Notes under the pieces: generated by a model
Databases searched by the model: none
Told to the model about the DNA's origin: nothing
The model's input: only the letters and a program-made list of their open reading frames with translations
Translations under genes and position numbers: made by a program
In this document: positions 1 to 9,888 of the stretch, one piece after another
Numbering within the stretch: position 1 is the first letter of the stretch
Layout: each line of letters starts with the position of its first letter
DNA from: Acorus gramineus
Taxonomy: Eukaryota; Streptophyta; Magnoliopsida; Acorales; Acoraceae
DNA: 64,000 nt
Direction of reading: 5' to 3'
Assembly (NCBI GenBank): GCA_030737835.1
Contig: CM060855.1
Coordinates: 2,539,819-2,603,818 of the forward strand

Positions 1-81
1 AATATAAAATAAATTTCATAAATGAAGAATATACGTCCTTAATTTTCTAATTAATATTTAAATAAGCATTCCAATACATTA

Positions 82-87
82 CACGTG
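82..87 (+). promoter_or_regulatory. G-box CACGTG upstream of CBP copy 1
   Basis: A palindromic CACGTG lies about 80 bp upstream of the ATG. It is the standard bZIP/bHLH core. In copy 2 the aligned position (5472-5477) reads CATGTG, so the G-box is not conserved. Function is inferred. Confidence 0.4.
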
Positions 88-101
88 ACATGTGATACCC
101 C

Positions 102-110
102 TATTTATAT
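102..110 (+). promoter_or_regulatory. TATA-like box of CBP copy 1
   Basis: The sequence is tatttatat, 64 bp before the ATG at 166. The same motif stands at 5491-5499 before copy 2, within a conserved promoter block of about 80 bp. Confidence 0.5.
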
Positions 111-165
111 GAGCTATTGCATGTGACATGTTATACCTCATCTCATCCTCCTCTCCTAATCCAAG

Positions 166-1909
166 ATGTGCTCAATTCATTTTCTCTTAGCCTCCTCAAC
201 ATGTTTCCTCCCCCTCCTCCTACCGGAGACCTCGGCTTGGCCGTATGGCGATGACCCGACTTTTGGATTCCTCCCTCTCCCTCTCAACAGCTCCAACTTC
301 GACATTCAGAAGCCCTATGACTTGCCTGTGAATGAGCGATACAGTTTCGTCGATTGTGTTCATAGGCTCTGGGTCTACAACTCCGACAAGCCTCTCTCCC
401 CGGCGAGCCCGACGGCTCCCCGTACAGAGATACGCATACGCGTATGTATTTTTCCTTCTAATACATTTTTCTTTAACTATTCCCCCAAAGTTTGTTTATT
501 TAATACTTGTATGTGTTAAAATGTTTTGTCATGAAATAATTCACATTCATTGAACTAAAATATACAACTAGGGTGGGTTGCAATCAATACATCCTTGGTT
601 TTGGGCATGTTTGAGTTAGGGTTTTAGTGATCAGGTTCAATTTGAATATGAGTAAATTAAACCTGAAACCAAAGTCGAATTGAGAGGTTATGTTACCTGG
701 GTTCAATCCGATACATTTCATTGTTATGTTCGTTTTCAATATGTTGATGAAATATGATCATTGTATGCATCCTTAATTTAAAATCTACCACATTTTAGGG
801 CTAGCTAGTTTGGTAAGGGGGGTACATATTAGAATAAAGGGATAAGTGATGGAAAATAACTTATTCTATTTGTTGTTAGAAATAACTGAGATAGAAAAAT
901 TGATGGACAATGTTCTACTTTTGAAATGAAAATGAGGATTTTTTGTTCCATTTAAATTGTGAAATAACATTTTATCCCCACTTTTCTCTTGTTTTTTTTA
1001 CAAAGGTGAATAATGATAAAATGTGACCTTTTTATCCCTTAAAAGTTAGAATAATTTATCTTCATAACATACATTAATTATTGTCAATCAAATTACAAAG
1101 CAAAAAAAAAAAAAAAAAACACGAAGAAAAAACTATTGTCAATTACATACAGAGTTTCAATTCTCCATCATCTCCTTTTGGATTAACCTCTTTAGATTTG
1201 AGGGTGGGTTAAATTCTAAGTTGCCCAATTCTGAACCACTCAAATTAAACAATAGAGTTTCTTCCATGGGAAACACTTTCTAAGCAAACTGATACACCAT
1301 AACTAGTGATTTCATTTTTGTGTAATTCTCAATATACATTTCCTAGCTTGCATATAAAAAGGTTTTTTTGGTCTTATTCATCCCTGTTCCACCTTATTCC
1401 AATTCTATTCTTTTGTCCAAACAGGTGGTTCAACAAACTAACAAGGGATTAAGCAAACTAACACATCCATAATTAATTAATGGTTTCATTTTTTGTCTTA
1501 TATGTCATTTGGTTCCCAGGGATACGACTACACCTCAGGCGTATGGCAATTTGAAGCCTATGGATACGTACCCAATGGCACGACAGGCGTATGTATAATG
1601 CAAGTATTCGGTAGCGGATACGGCCATGCCACAACCCTAATGTTGAGGGTCTACAACGGCGCGCTCACCTACTACAGGTCCATCGTCATTGTCGACGACA
1701 TCTACGATAGGTGGTTCCGCCTTAACGTGATCCACGATGTCGACGAACGGAAGGTCACGGTGTACATCGACGGGGAGTTGAAGCTAGAGACGGCCGATCA
1801 CGGTGGGAACTCGCATTACTTCAAGTGCGGGGTGTACGCGCAGGCCGACGACTCCTACTATATGGAGTCCCAGTGGAAGGACATTAGGGTTTTGAAGAAG
1901 TGTGATTAG
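166..1909 (+). CDS. Citrate-binding-protein-like gene, copy 1 (two exons)
   Basis: I read two exons, 166..441 and 1520..1909, giving 221 residues. The product belongs to the plant citrate-binding protein group (Alginate_lyase2 / PL7-like jelly roll, PF08787), known from Hevea lutoid vacuoles. Residues 1-24 look like a signal peptide ending TSA before WPYGDD. Three family blocks are visible: RTEIR at 86-90, QVF at 120-122 and YFKCGVYAQ at 192-200. In PL7 lyases the middle block is QIH with a catalytic His; here it is Phe, so a binding role is more likely than lyase activity. The donor follows ATACGC (gtatgt) and the acceptor is cccag before GGATACGAC, the same phase-0 site as in the other two copies. 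The sequence lies 64 bp downstream of a TATA-like box. The ligand is inferred from family naming only. Confidence 0.88.
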
Positions 1910-1961
1910 GATTAGGGTTTTGTGTGAGGTTGTTGTTTGAGTGAGTGGAGAAATTATTATG

Positions 1962-1967
1962 AATAAA
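1962..1967 (+). other. Poly(A) signal AATAAA, CBP copy 1
   Basis: AATAAA lies 53 bp after the stop codon. It is conserved in copy 2 (7147-7152). Confidence 0.5.
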
Positions 1968-2404
1968 GAGTTTGACTAAGTTTTAATAGGATAAAATTAA
2001 ATCAAAATTAAATAATTTAGTTAAAAAATTATGTTGAGATTTGATTTTATCATATTATAACGGAGTCAAACTTTTTATATCTAAGGGGAGAAGTACTTCA
2101 CATGGCTTTGTTTACAAGAATAAGAAGGTTTTATTTGTTGTGGTTATTCAAGGTTTTATATCCCGTTTGGATCAGATCTGCGTTTGGTAGATAGATTACG
2201 CCTTTGAAAAGTGAAAGATTCATCCGAATGTTGATCTAAACACATTTTTAACGTTTAGCTTTTCAAATCCTCTTTTACTTTTTTCAGGCCAATAAAATCC
2301 AATGATTATAAAGTTAACAAAACAACATCTTTCAAAACCTGAGTTCGAAATGCAATGTTCTAAAAATCTCAATGCTTAATTCATATCCAAACGGAGCATT
2401 GTAC

Positions 2405-2830
2405 TATTACAATATTATTATTGATCACATTTTTAAACCATCATAAAAGGCTTTTGATCACAGTTTGGAAACCGTGATCTATGGCAATGTGATCTTTGAA
2501 ATAATTTTTTTTTATCACGATTTAAAACAATGATTATAAGTCAAATCAAAACTGTGATTAAATTTGAAATTATTTGTATGATTTAGAGAGAAATGATCAA
2601 AGTTTTAAATTAAACCAGGATTAAGATTTTCAAATAAAATTCGATCTTTAGAAAAAAAGATCACGGCTTTTTTAAAATATTATCGTTACAAGTAAATGAT
2701 AAAGATTTTTAATAGAGCCGTGATGTTTATGTTATTTTAGATTAAAACCGTGATCATTATATGTTTTTATGATCACACTATCACAAACGATCACGGTTTC
2801 TTGAAAATATGATTAAATATTTATTAAATG
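2405..2830. mobile_element. Non-autonomous DNA element with GATCACGG/CCGTGATC repeats (CACTA-like)
   Basis: Motifs of the form gatcacggttt and aaaccgtgatc alternate through this stretch. The copy in unit 2 (7429-7640) begins CACTACTATAAT, resembling a CACTA terminus, and is truncated on its right. There is no coding capacity. Family assignment is tentative. Confidence 0.4.
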
Positions 2831-3064
2831 ATGTCGGATCATAGATATTACAATCTCTCGAGTTCTTTGATAAAAAAAAATAAAAAAAATGATGGTGTGC
2901 ACTTAATACAAGCTGATGGAGTCACGAAGTGATGAGAAATCCAGAAAATGAAGAAACAAAATAACAAGAACATTTGGATTTGATTTACCTTTTTAGACAA
3001 ATTAAAAATCCAATATTGCTATTCCAGGTTCATTACAAAAAAAAAAAAAAAAATTCCATGTCCC

Positions 3065-3246
3065 ACACAGCATGTTCTGTTGGTTGAGAACACCCTCTTC
3101 TCCCTGTGAGATGGATGATCAAATCTCACTGGGTGAGGAAACAAGGTGTATTTAGCCCTTGTCATGAGGCTTTATGCCCTGCTTGTGGCCCATGTGACAG
3201 ACCTAGTACTTGTAATAGTTGACTGTACACCATGTTAAAAAAAAAC
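3065..3246 (+). mobile_element. Possible SINE-like fragment
   Basis: About 180 bp, starting with a loosely A-box-like stretch, containing gatcaaatctcac (weak B-box resemblance) and ending in an A-run. No clean target-site duplication was seen. It could be part of an unrelated repeat. Confidence 0.2.
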
Positions 3247-3249
3247 ATG

Positions 3250-3930
3250 TGTCATAGCTCAGATGGGTATGGGCCACTGTATCCAACATCTAAGAAATCA
3301 AATCTAATATTGCAATACCGAGTAGGCACTCTCGAGCAGGTGAGACACGACTAGACTGACCTCTCATCAAAATAAATCAAGTCTGGTCGGACGGTCTTAC
3401 ACCTCGCGGGCAAATTCTATCACGAGCAAGTGAGATTTGACCAGATTGAATCAGGTCTGGTTGGACAGCCTCACATCCTGCGGACTAATGACTGGGTACA
3501 TGCTGAACAGAACTCCATGTACCAATCAGACCGAGACCACGAGGAGGACCTCGGAAATGGTGAGGCACCCATAATGCTAGTAATTGTCAGGTGAATAATT
3601 AAGGCCTATTACTCATAAAATGTGGGTAATTAAGAGCACTTTTAGCTACAATAAAGCAGGGTGGTTACCATAGAATTCGTTCATTAAGTAGCCATTAAGG
3701 GAGAGTTGTGACAATGGCTATCTAGCCCATGAATCCTATAAAAGAAAAGGTTAACAACAAACTAAGGTATGGATCAACTTTTAATTAAGCCACATAATCA
3801 GTGAGATAAACATTTGAATTCCCTTACTGATGCATCACTTCGGAGTCCCCTTGGCTGGCACCACACCGGTGTCTTCCTGATTCTTTTTTGAGTGCAAGAT
3901 CCACATTCAACCGGATCTGGATTTGAGAAG
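3250..3930 (+). mobile_element. Probable gypsy-type LTR remnant
   Basis: The stretch ends with cggagtccccttggctggca and caccggtgtcttcc, wording typical of the R/U5 part of plant gypsy LTRs. A TATA-like tataaaag lies upstream at about 3738. No internal domain follows, so it is probably a solo or broken LTR. Ends were not resolved. Confidence 0.35.
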
Positions 3931-4494
3931 GAGGCTCCATCCGTTTATTTTGATTGAAGGGAAAAAAATACCTCTTCAAAAGCTAAAAGCATAAAAGTAT
4001 AACCAAACACATTTTAGAAAATAGGTTTAAGTAAAAAGTTACTAACAACTTTTAGTGTACCTCCAACTCTTATATGTTTTCCGAAGAAGGTGCGACCCCT
4101 CAAAACACGAAATTGTCCTTAGAATGAACAAATCCCTCCTGATAAAAGTATGGATTATAATCCCAAATAAGAACAAGAAAACAAATGAAAGGAGACAACT
4201 GAGGAGTTGATGATATGGTAAAAACGTTATTGTATTCAAATGTCTTTGTTGTCTTATGCCACCTTTAATTATCAACTTTGTATACTGTAGATGATGCACA
4301 TGAATAATGATGATGCTGTATTTCTAATATATAATAGACTCTGGATTTATACTCATGACCTCTACGTTGTGACTTCTTTTGTTAATCACTTAACTAAATA
4401 TTCAAATCTTAATTTTGTTGCATACTTCATGTAATGGAACATATATTTTAAAGATGTAATCCAACGAATATTATTTTCCTGCACAAAAACAAAA
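3931..4494. other. Spacer between duplication units
   Basis: AT-rich sequence with no supported gene. The minus-strand open frame around 4042-4299 has no recognisable domain or gene structure. Confidence 0.5.
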
Positions 4495-5490
4495 AAATAT
4501 ATAAAATAAATTTCATAAATGAAGAATATACGTCCTTAATTTTCTAATTAAATGGAAATGCAGGCGGGGTTCATATAATTAAAGGCTACTTGTAACAATA
4601 TTGTGTTTTTCACATGTATTTATAGGGTGCTGCTACACAAATCCATTTTGCAGTGTAAAACTAATATATTATATTAGTTATCATGTCATTGATGTAGTGT
4701 AAATCACCTAAGACAGTATAAATTATACTATCTTATTATATACTCTATTATGATTTTTTTAATAAAAATATGCATTCAATTTGTATAAATATGTACATCA
4801 TCTTTTTTGAGAGAATGTATTTCATTAGCTAAATATTAACTTCAAAAAAAAAAAAAAAATGAAAGTGTGTAGGTTGCAAACGATGTTAGACATATCATTT
4901 TTCATATTTATATGGATTCAACTCATATTTTAAGCCCAACATGGGTATCTCTCAAGTGGTTTTTCTTACATTAATAATGTCATATTTGTCAGAAAATCAT
5001 ATTAAAATCCTAAAGAAAATAGGCAGTTAAATTTATCCCCCGAGAATAATAATTGGATTTTTTTAGTTCCAAATAATGCATGCATTAGCATATGTTTGGA
5101 TCCCATTAATTTATTAAAATGCATTCTTTTCACTCCTCTAGTCCTCTTCCTCCTTTAGAATGATTTATACAATTAAAATAATGGTAACTACTAGTCTACT
5201 ATGCGATGGTTTAGAGTATTAATTAATTATTTACAAAACTAAATAGTAGGCATTATTTTTTGGTCGTAGGTCCATGCTTTTTCAAATACATGTTTTGGGG
5301 GTGCATTTAATTAAAAACAAAAACAAAAAAAGAGAGATATAATGGGACTCTATATATGTCAGTCACAATCAATAAAATGAATAGGGGTTACATGATTTAC
5401 TCGTCACCCTTGAATGATTCCTATAATAAAACCTAGCTAGGTAATATTTTAATAAGCATTCCAATACATTACATGTGACATGTGATACCC

Positions 5491-5499
5491 TATTTATAT
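5491..5499 (+). promoter_or_regulatory. TATA-like box of CBP copy 2
   Basis: The sequence is tatttatat, 69 bp before the ancestral ATG, in the promoter block shared with copy 1. Confidence 0.45.
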
Positions 5500-5559
5500 G
5501 AGCTATTGCATGTGACATGTATCTAATCTCTTCCTCCTCTCCTAAGGACCTAAACCAAG

Positions 5560-7094
5560 ATGTGCTCACTTCATCTTCTCTTAACCTCCTCAACATGTCT
5601 CCTCTCCCTCCCTCCTCCTCCTCCTCATATGGGAGACCTCAGCTTGGCCGTACGGTGATGACCCGACTTTCGGATTCCTCCCTCTCCCTCTCAACAGCTC
5701 CAACTTTGACATTCAGAGACCCTATGACTTGCCTGTGAATGAACGATACAGCTTCGTTGATTGTGTTCACAGACTCTGGGTCTATAAAACAGACAAGCCT
5801 CACTCCCCGACAAGTTTGACGGCTCCCCGTACAGAGATACGCATACACGTATGCATTTTTCCATCTATTACATTTTCTTTATTCCCCCAAATTATGGTAA
5901 AATGTTTTTTCTCACAAAATAATTAACATTAATGTTTTCCACTGAACTAAAGATACAACTTGGAGGGGTTGAAATCAGTCTAACCTGATTTTTGGGCATG
6001 TTTAAGTTAGGGTTTTAGCGATTAGGTTCAATTTGAATCTAAGTAAATCTGAAACTAATTAGAATTGAGAGAGGTCATGTTAGTTGGGTTCAATCCGAAC
6101 AAAATTAATGAGGTTAATTAAGGATGCATTTAATTGTTCAGTTCATATTTTAATTGTGAGGTGAAGTATAATTGTTGAATTTATCTTTATTCTAAAATCT
6201 ATTAAGTTTGGCAAGGGGTAAGTCGGGGAGAACAATATTTATCTCTTTTGTTATAAACAAAAAGTCAGGATAAAGTGTGGAGAATTGTTTTGAATGAAAA
6301 CAGTGATCTTGTGTTTCACTTAAAAGCTGAAATAACATATATTCTTACCTTTTGTCTTACTTTTGATAAATGTGAACAAAATTGATGAGTTTTTATATAT
6401 TTTGAAAGTAAGATTACTTATGCTCAAAACATTAACCCCTTATCAAATCAGCTTTTAAAATTTTAATTCTCCATCATCTTCTCTATGAGACTAATCTATT
6501 TAACTTGGAGGATGAGCTTGGTTAAGTTTAAGTTAATTAGCTACCTCTAACTTCTATAATTGAGTTTAGCTCCAACCCATCCAAGCTGCTGTGCCCCAAT
6601 CTGAACCATACAAAAACACTTACTAATCAGCAAATTAACACATCCATATATAATTAGTTGGTGGTTTCATTTTTTGTCTATTATCTCAATATACATTCCA
6701 GGGATACGACTACACCTCAGGCGTATGGCAATTTGAAGCCTACGGATACGTACCCAACGGCACGACGGGTGTATGTATAATGCAAGTATTCGGTGGCGGA
6801 AACGGCCACGCCACAACCCTAATGTTGAGGGTCTACAACGGCGCGCTCACCTACTACAGGTCCATCGTCCTCGTCGCCCACGACATCTACGACAGGTGGT
6901 TCCGCCTTAACGTGATCCACGATGTTGACGAACGGAAGGTCACGGTGTACATCGACGGGGAGTTGAAGCTAGAGACGGCCGATCACGGTGGGAACTCGCA
7001 TTACTTCAAGTGCGGGGTGTACGCGCAGGCCGACGACTCCTACTATATGGAGTCCCAGTGGAAGGATATTAGGGTTTTGAAGAAGTGTGATTAG
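5560..7094 (+). pseudogene. Citrate-binding-protein-like gene, copy 2, with frameshifted signal-peptide exon
   Basis: Exon 1 spans about 5560..5848 and exon 2 is 6702..7094, with the same splice sites as copy 1. The ATG aligning with copy 1 is at 5560, but a net 13-bp expansion of CT-rich sequence around 5600-5640 puts the leader out of frame with the mature part. The ATG frame runs into a stop (TGA) near 5656, and the mature frame has no upstream ATG before a TAA. From the tryptophan of WPYGDD onward the mature protein is uninterrupted, and exon 2 encodes 130 residues with QVF and YFKCGVYAQ intact. An internal Met at 5729 could start a protein lacking both signal peptide and the N-terminal strands. 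I therefore call it a probable recent pseudogene; an alternative upstream leader exon is not excluded. Confidence 0.72.
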
Positions 7095-7140
7095 GATTAG
7101 GGTTTTGTGTGAAGAGGTTGTTTGAGTGAGTGGAGAAATT

Positions 7141-7202
7141 ATTATGAATAAAGAGATTTGATTTTATCATGTTATAACTCAATCAAACTCTTTATTCATA
7201 AT
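7141..7202 (+). other. Perfect 15-bp inverted repeat enclosing the poly(A) signal of copy 2
   Basis: The left arm 7141-7155 (attatgaataaagag) is the exact reverse complement of 7188-7202. The AATAAA signal (7147-7152) sits inside the stem. In copy 1 the equivalent arms (about 1957-1977 and about 2063-2080) are further apart and imperfect. Confidence 0.7.
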
Positions 7203-7695
7203 AGAAGGAACTTTGCCTGGTTTGTTTAGGAGAATAAGAAGGTTTTGTTTGTTGTGGTTATTTAATGTATTTGCTCATCTGGATTCGATCTGGATCTGCA
7301 TTAAATTTTTAAGGTCCCATTTGGATCTGCATTTGGTAGATTCAATAGACATTTGAAAAGTGAAAGATTTATCCCAACACTAATCTAAACACATTTTTAA
7401 CAATGTAACCTAATAGACCGTTTTGAGAACACTACTATAATATTTGCTATTGATCACAATTTTAAACCATCATAAAAAGGCTTTTGATCACGGTTTGGAA
7501 ACCATGATCTATGGCAATGAGATATTTAATATAATTTTTTTTTTATCAAGATTTGAAACAATGATTATAAGTCAAATCAAAACTGTGATTAAATTTGAAA
7601 TTATTTGTGTAATTTAGAGAGGAATGATCAGAGAGTTTTAAAATAGATCCAATGTTGCTATTCCATGTTCATCACAAAAAAAATAAAAAAAAATC

Positions 7696-9736
7696 CAGGA
7701 AATAAAATTAAAATCTTATTTTATAAAAATTTAACACAAAAGGACCTCCTTAAACTTATCCCACACCTTTTGTATAATGCTATGTAAGGGTAACACAGCA
7801 AAAGAAATGGTAGACGAGATCTGATACACAAGAAAAAGAACCCAAAATTGAGATATTTTAATGATTGAAAAAAGTTATTCCTTACATAAGGTGGTGACAC
7901 TCTTTATATAAGTCACAAATATTAAATACATACTCATAATGTCAATTGTGACACAATTACAATAACAATTATTAAAATCTAATTAAATAAAATAATAGAT
8001 CATAAAAATCCTAAAATCATAATTCATCAATACAAGTACTTATTATGATTTTAAATAATGAGTTTGTCTATAAATGATAAAATCTCATAAAACTTTATTT
8101 TGAGGACATATTTGAAATAAAATATTCTACAATTATTTCTTTTCAAATCTGTCCAACATCATCAGGGGTGTAAATTAAATTCCATATTGAAGAACAACCA
8201 TCTATCTATTATTTTAATTTTGTAATGTTTATAGTTGGTTATATTGGATAAGATTGAGAGACAAAAATAAGAAAATTAATTAAATTGTTTTTAGATTTTA
8301 TAGTTACAATAAGATTTTGTGATTTTGAAATCCAATATATTGGAGACATGTTCCATTAAATTAATTTCATAATACATTCATTAATTTTCGGATTGTAAAA
8401 TTAGGTTTCTTAACCTTTTCAAACTTGTGACAAAAAGTTTATGTTGGTGTGTGTTTTGGACATGATCACGAGCATAATCTCTCCATTTGTCGTAATTGTT
8501 CTCATATAATTATATTCAAATCAATGTTTAAAATATACAATAAGTTATGCATTTGTAAATCAAATGCTAAGAGGAACTCATAAATCATAACTGCTCCTTT
8601 GTTTGCTTGTTTGTTTGTTGAAGGCCCTTTTTTAGGCACATAATAATTTAATTATGAAAAGGATAATGTCAGAACAACCATAACTATAGTCTCACGAAAC
8701 AATTCTCACATGTTTGAATTTTTTTTAAAAATAATAAAATTTTTCTAAAGAAGAGGATTCTTTTTGATGAAAAGTATACACTGGATGGCTAAAGAGATAT
8801 AAGAGACTGGGCTGTAAAAAAGTCTATATAACAACAAAAAAATATACATTCAACTATCCAATTCCAAGTAAATTATTGGTTTGCTATTATTTTTAACTTG
8901 AAAAAATATTTCTATAAATTTATTTTTTAATTAAGTTTATGTGAAATTTAATAAAATAGATTTAATGAATATTTAACATTATCCTTTAAATATGTTACCA
9001 TTAATTTTTTTAATAAAATATCAATAAATTTTCTAATTTAAAGTTCTTGCCCCTAATCTAGAACCCACAAAAATTAAGGTTTAAAATGGAAAATAAATAA
9101 AAATGTTAAAAAGGAACAAAGTTTAAAACTGAAACTCCTTGTGGTTAACATAATAGATAGATTTGTCATTCATAAGATGATGATATCTTGCTTGAACATG
9201 TTAACATTACAAGTAAACCGAAAAATCAACACATAATTGGGTATAGCCTGGACATCATGTTCCAAACTCTGAAATTTTTATACATTAAAAAAAATAAACG
9301 TTAATACACTTAATCTGTTTTACAGCCGCACCTGTAGCCCTACACTATAATAGTGTAGTATATATACTGCAATATCATAATATATGGATTCTATCATTAT
9401 ATATGACACAAAAAAATTATTTTTTCAAAAAAAAGATTACCCTATTGTATCTTTAACAGTATGAACTTTAACAGGAGAGTATGATTTTTTTTAAAAAAAG
9501 AAAAAATAGTGTACCTGCAGATGGAGCTGCAATTGGGGATGGACATCATTTTCCTAAAAATAATTATTTCCTAGAAGACAATGGCCCAAATCATAGTTGA
9601 AGAAAATGCATCAATTGTTTGGGGTTAAACAAAGTTGGGCCTCTGTACATGCCAAGAACAGTAAAACACAAGACTAAACAATGAATCATGTAGTCATACT
9701 TTTATTACTAAACAATGATGTAGTCATACTTTATTT
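7696..9736. other. AT-rich intergenic stretch
   Basis: I see no gene, RNA gene or clear element. A-runs and short AT repeats are common. Confidence 0.5.
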
Positions 9737-9737
9737 G

Positions 9738-9840
9738 GGGTGCTGTTATACTCAGTTTTTTTTACAATCCAAAACAGTCCTATATACCTCGTAAGAAATA
9801 TGGTTTAGGTTTTGGACCGTAAAAATAACCGAGTTTAACA
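9738..9840. mobile_element. Short MITE downstream of LCB1
   Basis: About 100 bp with terminal inverted repeats: gttatactcagtttttt near 9744 pairs with aaaataaccgagtttaac ending near 9839. It lies about 50 bp beyond the LCB1 stop codon, so it is probably in or next to the 3' UTR. The ends resemble those of the larger element at 11800-12062. Confidence 0.5.
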
Positions 9841-9888
9841 TTTTCCTTCTATTTGATTTTCTCAGGCCCCGAAAACTGGAACTAACCA

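Larger units (their letters stand above)
1..3050 (+). repeat. Tandem segmental duplication, unit 1
   Basis: This unit resembles 4495-7695: the same opening sequence (aatttcataaatgaagaat), promoter block, CBP gene, 3' flank, a GATCACGG-repeat element, and an A-rich end after gctattcca. Unit 2 has about 890 bp of extra sequence at its 5' side (about 4554-5442) and lacks about 390 bp present near 2620-3005 here. The left edge is cut by the window start. Confidence 0.8.
4495..7695 (+). repeat. Tandem segmental duplication, unit 2
   Basis: Second copy of the 1-3050 unit, carrying the frameshifted CBP copy 2. About 890 bp (about 4554-5442) is absent from unit 1. A stretch equivalent to about 2620-3005 is missing here. 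Confidence 0.8.

Noticed and set aside
3247..3300. tRNA-like A box (tagctcagatggg)
   Set aside because: No matching acceptor stem, anticodon loop or proper B box at the right distance, so no tRNA gene.
4042..4299. 85-codon minus-strand open frame
   Set aside because: No domain or splice context; hydrophobic run caused by AT-rich composition.
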